From Streptomyces sp. NBC_00440 (GTDB lineage: Bacteria > Actinomycetota > Actinomycetes > Streptomycetales > Streptomycetaceae): a stretch of 64,000 bases of DNA. Below, one piece after another: positions 58,467 to 64,000 of the stretch (within the stretch, counting starts at the first letter, position 1; each line of letters begins with the position of its first letter). The stretch spans positions 7,747,501 through 7,811,500 of the forward strand of contig NZ_CP107921.1 of NCBI RefSeq assembly GCF_036014215.1, given 5' to 3'. A program made the position numbers and the translations under genes. Under the pieces are notes generated by a model. It was not told the DNA's origin, ran no database searches, and worked only from the letters and a program-made list of their open reading frames with translations.

Positions 58467-59417
58467 CTACCGGTGCTTGGCCACCCGGAGCAGGTGGAGC
58501 GCCGGCTCCGGCAGTTCGCGGCCCTTGGGCCAGACCGCGTGCAGGACGCGGTGCAGCCGTACGGAGGGGTCGACCTCGACCTCGACCAGACGGCCCGACG
58601 CCACGTCCTCGCGTACGGCCAGAGCGGAGAGCACCGCGGGTGCCAGACCGCGGGCTGCCGCGCTGCGCAGCGGGGCGGTGGAACCGAGCTCCAGGACCGG
58701 GACGGCGATTCCGTCGTACGGGCGCAGCGCCCGCTCAAGCGTCTCCCGGGTGCCGGAGCCCGCCTCCCGCAGCAGCAGCGGGGTGTCGGCCAACTCGCGC
58801 CCGCTCAGGGCGCTGCGCCGGTGTGTCCAGGGATGGCCGGGCGCCACCACGACGGCCAGCCGGTCGCGTCCCACCGCTGAGCGGTGCAGATCGTCGGGGA
58901 TCCGGGGGCCCTCGACGAATCCCAGGTCGCAGCCGCCGCGGCGCAGTGCCTCGACCACACCCCAGCTGTTGGTCACCGTCAGCCCGACATGGGCGTCCGG
59001 CGCACTGTCCCGCAGGGTGACGAGCCAGCCCGGCATCAGCTCCTCCGCGATGGTCAGGCTGGCGGCGACATGCAGCCGGCTGTCCTGCCGGGACCGCAGT
59101 GCCGCGGCCCCCTCGACCAGCGCCGCGGCCTGTTCGAGCACCGCACGCGCCCAGTCGGTCACCACCGCCCCGGCCGGGGTGAGCCGGGACCCCGCGGTGG
59201 AGCGGTCCAGGAGCTGGAGCCCGAGGTGGCGTTCCAGCGTGCGCATCCGCGCACTGGCCGACGGCTGGCTGATGAGCATCCGGGCCGCGGCCCTGCCCAG
59301 GCTGCCGGTCTCCGCCACGGTGACCAGCAGCTGCAGCGACTGCAGATCGGGCAGCGGCCGCTGCCCGCTGTCCTGGGTCTCCCCGCGCTCGCTCACCGGT
59401 GCCTCCTCGTACGGCAT
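58467..59417 (-). CDS. LysR family regulator
   Basis: A 316-residue LysR-type protein with an N-terminal helix-turn-helix (LVTVAETGSLGRAAARMLISQPSAS, split across two helices) and a periplasmic-binding-like effector domain. It is divergent from the YeiH-type exporter gene with a perfect palindrome between them. A regulator beside this exporter in other bacteria is often of this class. A GTG 21 bases downstream is an alternative start. Confidence 0.88.
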   Translation of the reverse strand: MPYEEAPVSERGETQDSGQRPLPDLQSLQLLVTVAETGSLGRAAARMLISQPSASARMRTLERHLGLQLLDRSTAGSRLTPAGAVVTDWARAVLEQAAALVEGAAALRSRQDSRLHVAASLTIAEELMPGWLVTLRDSAPDAHVGLTVTNSWGVVEALRRGGCDLGFVEGPRIPDDLHRSAVGRDRLAVVVAPGHPWTHRRSALSGRELADTPLLLREAGSGTRETLERALRPYDGIAVPVLELGSTAPLRSAAARGLAPAVLSALAVREDVASGRLVEVEVDPSVRLHRVLHAVWPKGRELPEPALHLLRVAKHR

Positions 59418-59435
59418 GGCCTCATAGGAAAACCT

Positions 59436-59454
59436 TCATAGGGGAACCCTATGA
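59436..59454. promoter_or_regulatory. LysR operator palindrome, TCATAGGG arms
   Basis: Perfect 8-base arms TCATAGGG and CCCTATGA around GAA. A further copy of TCATAGG lies 14 bases to the left at 59422-59428. It spans the ATG at 59451, which argues that the exporter really starts later. Confidence 0.65.
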
Positions 59455-59510
59455 CCTGGTCCCGGATTCGCGTCTACCGGGCTGTGCCGATCGCCCACAG
59501 GCTGGTGATC

Positions 59511-60635
59511 ATGACACTGAGTACGGAAAGCACCCACTCGTCGTCCCCCGGCGGACCCGGCGGACAGCCGTCGAAGCCGTCCCCGGGCGGCGCGTCCGCA
59601 CCGGGGCCGGTGCGCCGCAACGCACCCGGCCTCGCGCTCGCCGTCGTCGGACTCGGCCTCGCCGAGGGCGTGCACGCGCTGGTGCCCGCCGTGCCGATGC
59701 TGACGGCGTCCGTCGTGCTCGGCGTCGTGGCGGCGCACGTCCCCGGGGTGCATTCCTTCGTACGGGGCCGGGGCAAGGCGGGGCTCACGACGGCCGGCAA
59801 GCGGCTGATGCGCGGCGGCATCGTGCTGCTCGGACTCAAGCTCAGCATCGGCGATGTCCTGGGCCTCGGCTGGGCGACGGTGACCATGGTGCTCTGCGTG
59901 GTCCTCGCGACCTTCTTCGGGACCTGGTGGCTCGGCCGGAAGATGGGACTGCCCGGCGACCAGCCGCTGTTGATCGCCACCGGCTACTCGATCTGTGGCG
60001 CCTCCGCCATCAGCGCCGTCAGCGGTGCGCTCGGCAAGGACGAGGACGACGAGCAGCTGGCGGCCGACGTGGCGACCTCGGTCGCCCTGGTCACCCTGTG
60101 CGGGACCCTCGCCATCGCGGTCCTTCCGCTGCTGCACCACCCCCTCGGCCTGAACGATCTGCAGTTCGGCCGCTGGGTCGGCGCCGGTGTCCATGACGTC
60201 GGCCAGGTCGTGGCCACCGCGCAGACCGCCGGCCCGACCGCGCTCGGCGAGGCCGTGATGGTCAAGCTGATCCGGGTGGCGATGCTCGCACCGCTGGTCG
60301 CCGGGGTCGCGATGGCCCACCGGCGGCGCCGCGCCCACGAGGAGGCCGGCGGCAAGGAGGCGCTGGGCACCCGCCGTCCGGCGATCGTGCCGCTGTTCGT
60401 GATCGGCTTCCTGGCGATGACCGCCCTGCGCAGCACCGGCGTGCTGCCCACCGGGGTGCTCGACGCCGCCGACACCGCGCAGCAGCTGCTGCTGGCCATG
60501 GCGCTCTTCGGCCTCGGCAGCGCCGTCCATCTGCCGTCGCTCGCCCGCTCCGGAGCCAAGACGGCCGCCCTCGGGCTTGCGTCCTGGGTGGTCGTCGCGG
60601 GGGTGAGCTACGCGGGTGTCCTGCTCACCACCTGA
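59511..60635 (+). CDS. YeiH/UPF0324 family putative sulfate (sulfite) exporter
   Basis: A 374-residue membrane protein with about 10 helices. The family motifs GYSICGASAI and VHDVGQVVATA are present. Members are annotated as putative sulfate exporters; in this setting it could remove the sulfite or sulfate released by Xsc. I prefer the ATG giving MTLSTES over the one at 59451, which falls inside the LysR operator. The N-terminal ~35 residues are polar and proline-rich before the first helix. Confidence 0.82.
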   Translation: MTLSTESTHSSSPGGPGGQPSKPSPGGASAPGPVRRNAPGLALAVVGLGLAEGVHALVPAVPMLTASVVLGVVAAHVPGVHSFVRGRGKAGLTTAGKRLMRGGIVLLGLKLSIGDVLGLGWATVTMVLCVVLATFFGTWWLGRKMGLPGDQPLLIATGYSICGASAISAVSGALGKDEDDEQLAADVATSVALVTLCGTLAIAVLPLLHHPLGLNDLQFGRWVGAGVHDVGQVVATAQTAGPTALGEAVMVKLIRVAMLAPLVAGVAMAHRRRRAHEEAGGKEALGTRRPAIVPLFVIGFLAMTALRSTGVLPTGVLDAADTAQQLLLAMALFGLGSAVHLPSLARSGAKTAALGLASWVVVAGVSYAGVLLTT

Positions 60636-60672
60636 GCGTGCACACCGGGGCCGCAGTCCCGGTGACCGCCGG

Positions 60673-60714
60673 CACCCCGGCGGGGCAGTCGACGACGACT
60701 GCCCCGCCGGGGTG
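60673..60714. terminator. Strong bidirectional terminator
   Basis: A perfect 19-bp stem (60673-60691 against 60696-60714, starting CACCCCGGCG) with a 4-base loop, between the convergent exporter and sialic-acid transporter genes. Confidence 0.85.
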
Positions 60715-60732
60715 TTCCGCGTACGGAGGGTG

Positions 60733-62208
60733 TCAGGCCCGGGTCTGCTCCTGCACCGGCAGCGCGGAGGACGGCACAGCGGGCAGATCGGCGGCCAGAT
60801 GGTCATGGATGCCGTCCGGGTCCGTCAGCCGGTTGAGCCGCGCCGGCACATCGAAGCCGACCAGCAGGACGACCAGGACCGTGCCCGCGAAGGTCAGCAC
60901 GGCGAGGGCCCGGCCCAGCGGCATGCCCGAAGCCAGGTGCGCGCCCAGGACCGGAGCCACCGCACCGCCGAGCGCGCCGACGTTGTAGGTGAAACCGAGC
61001 GCGGCGGCGCGGCCCTCGGTCGGGAAGTGGCCGCCGATGTAGCGCGGCAGCAGCCCGGAGATACCGAAACTCAGGGCTTGCAGCACGAACAGCAGGACGC
61101 CGAGCAGCAGCAGGTTGTCGTGCACGGCGAACACCGGGAACACGAAGACCATCGAGGCCAGCAGTGTGAACGCGTACGCCTTCTTCGTACCGATCCAGTC
61201 GCCGACGAAGCCGGCCAGCCAGCAGCCCGCCATCGTGCCGAACCCGGCGAAGAACAGGGCGTCGCTCACCTGGCTCGGCGAGTAACCCAGGTCGGTCTTG
61301 AGATACGTCGGGAGCAGCGCCTGGATGGGCCAGGTGTACAGGAAGGCGAAGAAGACGGTCACGATCATGGACACGTACAGCAGCCAGCTGCGCCGGCCGC
61401 CCAGCTGCACCGCGAGAGCGAGCAGGCTGATCCCCGCCAGGACCGAGAGGACGGGCACCATCCCCGCACCGGCCGGAGTGAAGACAGCGAACAGGGCTAC
61501 GGTCGCGACGGCCACCAGCACCATGTTGACCGTGGCCAGGACCGGCGTGGCGAAGAGCGGGCGGAACGGATTGGGCCTGGCGGTCCTCTCCTTGACCGAC
61601 TCGCTCCACTCGGGGGCCTCGGGCAGGGCGCGCCGCAGCCACAGGGCGACCACGATCGGCACCAGGCCGATGTAGAACATCCAGCGCCAGCCCAGCGCAG
61701 GGACGATCCACTTGTACGCCTGGGCGGCCAGCACCGAACCCACGGAGAAGCCGGAGATCAGGAAGCCGCTCGCCCGGTTGCGCAGCCGCGCGGGCCAGCT
61801 CTCCATGGCGTACGTGGCGCTCGCGCTGTACTCACCGGCCATGCCCATGCCGATCGCCAGGCGCGCGACGAACAGGCTGGTGTAGTCCCACGACAGACCG
61901 CAGGCGAAGGTGCCCAGCGAGTAGAGCAGGATGCTCACGATCATCGACAGCTTGCGCCCGTACCGGTCGCCCAGGGCGCCGAGTACGGCCCCGCCGAGCC
62001 AGCGGGTGATGAACGCGGCGGACACCAGGCTGGCGGCCTGCACCGTGCTCAGATGGAAGTCGGCGCTGATCTCGGTGAGGACCAGGGTGATCACCACGAA
62101 GTCGAAGCCGTCCAGGACATAGCCGATCCAGGCGGCGAAGAACGACTTCCACTGGGTGCGGGATACCTCGCGGTACCAGGGGAGCGGGGCTTGGGTCTTG
62201 TTGTGCAC
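60733..62208 (-). CDS. nanT: MFS transporter, sialic acid (NanT) type
   Basis: A 491-residue transporter with about 12-14 helices. The early segment YVLDGFDFVVITLVLTEI and the motif DRYGRKLSM are typical of the sialate branch of the MFS. It follows nanE- and nanK-like genes on the same strand, which supports N-acetylneuraminate uptake. The start is GTG after a GGAGG site. The symbol rests on context as well as sequence. Confidence 0.75.
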   Translation of the reverse strand: MHNKTQAPLPWYREVSRTQWKSFFAAWIGYVLDGFDFVVITLVLTEISADFHLSTVQAASLVSAAFITRWLGGAVLGALGDRYGRKLSMIVSILLYSLGTFACGLSWDYTSLFVARLAIGMGMAGEYSASATYAMESWPARLRNRASGFLISGFSVGSVLAAQAYKWIVPALGWRWMFYIGLVPIVVALWLRRALPEAPEWSESVKERTARPNPFRPLFATPVLATVNMVLVAVATVALFAVFTPAGAGMVPVLSVLAGISLLALAVQLGGRRSWLLYVSMIVTVFFAFLYTWPIQALLPTYLKTDLGYSPSQVSDALFFAGFGTMAGCWLAGFVGDWIGTKKAYAFTLLASMVFVFPVFAVHDNLLLLGVLLFVLQALSFGISGLLPRYIGGHFPTEGRAAALGFTYNVGALGGAVAPVLGAHLASGMPLGRALAVLTFAGTVLVVLLVGFDVPARLNRLTDPDGIHDHLAADLPAVPSSALPVQEQTRA

Positions 62209-62267
62209 GATGCCTCCAGAATGCCGGACGGACTCGGCACTGAGGCCGGCCGGCAGGCGGTGATGCG

Positions 62268-62978
62268 CTATCGCTGGGCAAGTTCCGAGACGAACGCGGC
62301 GGTCAGCGCGGTGGGAGCGGTGATGGCGGTACCGACGACGACGCTGTGGGCGCCGTGCGCGAGTGCTGCGGCGGCCTCGTGCGGATTACGGATACGGCCC
62401 TCGGCCACGACGGGGACGTCCACCGCACCGGCGAGGGCGGCGACCAGTTCGAGGTCGGGGCCGTCCTGCTGCGGTGAGCCGGGAACATATCCGGAGAGGG
62501 TGGTCGACACCAGGTCCGCGCCGTCGGCGGCGGCGGTGATGCCCTCCTCAAGGGTGGAGACGTCGGCCATCACCAGGGCGCCCGCCGCGTGGACCGCCTC
62601 GGCGAGAGCGGCGAAGGTGCCGCCGTCGGGGCGGGGCCGGGCGGTGGCGTCGGCGGCGACCACATCGGCCCCCGCCGCCACGAGCGCCAGAGCGTGCCGG
62701 ACGGTCGGCGTGATGTACACACCGGTGTCGCCGTCCTTCCACAGGCCGATCAGCGGGAGGTCCACGGATTCCCGGATCGCCGCCACCACTTCGGGCTCGT
62801 TGGCACGTACGGCTGCCGCGCCGCCCGCCGCCGCGGACCTGGCCAGCCGGACCAGGGTGCCGGTCTCCCTCATCGGGTCGCCGGGAGGTGCCTGGCAGGA
62901 CACGATGAGCCGGCCCCGCAGCGCGCCGGCCAGCGCTGAGGACGGCGTACGGGGCTGCGTACGGGACGGTGTGGTCAC
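62268..62978 (-). CDS. nanE: N-acetylmannosamine-6-phosphate 2-epimerase
   Basis: A 236-residue TIM-barrel enzyme converting N-acetylmannosamine-6-phosphate to N-acetylglucosamine-6-phosphate in sialic acid breakdown. Visible segments are GRLIVSCQAPPGDPM at the front, LPLIGLWKDG with the catalytic-region lysine, MADVSTLEEG, and VVAEGRI toward the end. Its GTG start overlaps the NanK stop (GTGA). The nanT-like gene follows after 59 bases. Confidence 0.88.
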   Translation of the reverse strand: MTTPSRTQPRTPSSALAGALRGRLIVSCQAPPGDPMRETGTLVRLARSAAAGGAAAVRANEPEVVAAIRESVDLPLIGLWKDGDTGVYITPTVRHALALVAAGADVVAADATARPRPDGGTFAALAEAVHAAGALVMADVSTLEEGITAAADGADLVSTTLSGYVPGSPQQDGPDLELVAALAGAVDVPVVAEGRIRNPHEAAAALAHGAHSVVVGTAITAPTALTAAFVSELAQR

Positions 62979-63934
62979 AGGAGGGCTCCCGGTCTGTGCA
63001 GGGGGACGGTGGTGGTCAGAGCGGCGGCGCCCAGTACGGCGGCGTCGGCGCCGTACAGCGGCGCCACGGGGCGCAGCCGGCGCAGCGGCGGCATCAGCTC
63101 GCCCGCGAAGGCGGCCGTGAGGGCGTCCCAGTAGAGCGGGCCGATTCCCGGTACGCCGCCGCCGACGACGACCCGGTCGGGGCCCAGCGTGTTGGCGAGG
63201 CCGCCGAGCGCACGGCCCATGGCCCGCGCGCCGGTGGTGATGGCCCGTACGGCGCCGCTGTCACCCGCCGCGGCCCGCTCGGCCACGGACTGGAGCCGGT
63301 CGGCGGTCCGTCCCGTGAGCCGCTCGTACAGGGCGGTGATGCCGGGCCCGGATGCGACCGCCTCAAGGTGCCCGGCGCCACCGCAGGTGCAGTCGAGCCC
63401 GGCCGCTTCGGGACTCGGCAGATGCCCGAGATGGCCCGCGATGCCCGCGGAACCGTGCAGCATCCGCCCGTCGCAGGCGAGCGCGCCGCCGACCCCGGTT
63501 CCGACGGCCGCGAACAGCAGGGAAGCGGACTCGCCGCCGATCGCGGTGAGTTCGGGTCCCGCGGCAGCGCGTACGTCGTTGTCACAGGCGACCGGAAGGC
63601 CGGTGCGGTCCGCGAGGCCGGAGCCCAGCGCGGTGCCCGCCCATCCGCGGATCGAGTCCGTCGCGCTGGTGACGGTGCCCGAACGCGGGTCCACCACACC
63701 GGCCGCGGCGACACCGACCGCCACCGCACCGCGGTCGACGGCGCGGGCGGCGTCGCGCAGCGCGTCGAGCACGGCGTCGGCGCCGGCGGTCGACGGAGTC
63801 GCCAGGGTGTGCCGGGCGAGCACCGCCCCGTCCGGCCCGACCAGGGCGGCAGCGATCTTCGTGCCGCCCAGGTCAAGCCCGATGACGGGACCCGCCGCCG
63901 AACGTGGACCGCGGTGGGTCGTCCGTGTCGTCAT
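62975..63934 (-). CDS. nanK: ROK family sugar kinase, probable N-acetylmannosamine kinase
   Basis: A 319-residue kinase with the ATP motif DLGGTK at residues 21-26 and ACDNDVRAAA, where the second Asp is the likely base. The ROK zinc motif CxCGxxGC appears as CTCGGAGH: Cys182 and Cys184 are present but the third cysteine is His189. Position before nanE in the operon points to N-acetylmannosamine; other N-acetyl-hexosamines or glucose are possible. Its ATG overlaps the previous gene's stop. Confidence 0.8.
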   Translation of the reverse strand: MTTRTTHRGPRSAAGPVIGLDLGGTKIAAALVGPDGAVLARHTLATPSTAGADAVLDALRDAARAVDRGAVAVGVAAAGVVDPRSGTVTSATDSIRGWAGTALGSGLADRTGLPVACDNDVRAAAGPELTAIGGESASLLFAAVGTGVGGALACDGRMLHGSAGIAGHLGHLPSPEAAGLDCTCGGAGHLEAVASGPGITALYERLTGRTADRLQSVAERAAAGDSGAVRAITTGARAMGRALGGLANTLGPDRVVVGGGVPGIGPLYWDALTAAFAGELMPPLRRLRPVAPLYGADAAVLGAAALTTTVPLHRPGALL

Positions 63935-64000
63935 CGGGGAGGGGTCAGTCCGGCCGCGCGCAGCCGCGCGGCGATGAGCGCGACGGATTCGGCGTCGAGC
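63931..64000 (-). CDS. C-terminal end of a gene entering from the right edge
   Basis: Only the last 22 codons are in the window, ending LRAAGLTPPR, and the stop overlaps the NanK start by ATGA. The helical ending and the operon context fit a dihydrodipicolinate-synthase-family protein such as N-acetylneuraminate lyase, but the piece is too short to identify. Confidence 0.55.
   Translation of the reverse strand, partial: LDAESVALIAARLRAAGLTPPR

Overview
This window reads as a stretch of a Streptomyces (or close relative) chromosome. The DNA is very GC-rich with G or C in nearly every third codon position, GTG starts are common, and genes in operons overlap by ATGA or GTGA. Several families are typical of the genus: an OsaABC-like osmotic signalling set, IclR and MocR regulators beside catabolic operons, and heterodimeric acyl-CoA dehydrogenases. 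I see no tRNA, rRNA, CRISPR array, transposase or phage gene. Identifications come from motifs read by eye, not from database searches.

Layout. 1-4.9 kb: the end of a type IV pilus locus, with a very large PilX-like protein (cut by the window edge, five copies of a ~150-residue module) and a PilT retraction ATPase. 5-7 kb: pirin and a PdxH-like flavin oxidase. 7.1-10.7 kb: an osmoprotectant ABC transporter whose ATPase gene faces the other three. 11-17.2 kb: a rhamnose-type sugar ABC transporter ending in a fucose/arabinose-isomerase-like gene. 17.3-19.4 kb: a prolyl-aminopeptidase-like hydrolase and a PIG-L deacetylase. 19.4-24.6 kb: acyl-CoA degradation (crotonase, 2,4-dienoyl-CoA-reductase-like SDR, quinone oxidoreductase, two-subunit acyl-CoA dehydrogenase). 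24.7-26 kb: a small membrane protein behind a striking double-hairpin leader, a GNAT enzyme and a DUF779 protein.

26-33 kb: an IclR regulator divergent from a hydroxyacid-oxoacid transhydrogenase, an MHS-type transporter and a large FAD/Fe-S D-2-hydroxyacid dehydrogenase. Together they could form a gamma-hydroxybutyrate oxidation cycle. 33-36.4 kb: DUF3311 protein, sodium symporter and YtcJ-like amidohydrolase, translationally coupled.

36.6-42.9 kb and 52.8-60.6 kb together contain the parts of a taurine/C2-sulfonate pathway: amino-acid permease, class III aminotransferase, alanine dehydrogenase and MocR (TauR-like) regulator, then IclR, sulfoacetaldehyde acetyltransferase (Xsc), phosphate acetyltransferase, a phosphonatase-like HAD enzyme, and a LysR-controlled YeiH-type exporter. 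Between the halves lie an OsaC-OsaA-OsaB-like module (42.9-49.9 kb), with a poly-HAMP hybrid kinase built from 276-bp repeats, and a CobS/CobT-like AAA-VWA pair that appears to share an operon with the IclR gene beside xsc.

60.7-64 kb: a sialic-acid-type operon (NanT, NanE, NanK and the cut-off end of a further gene).
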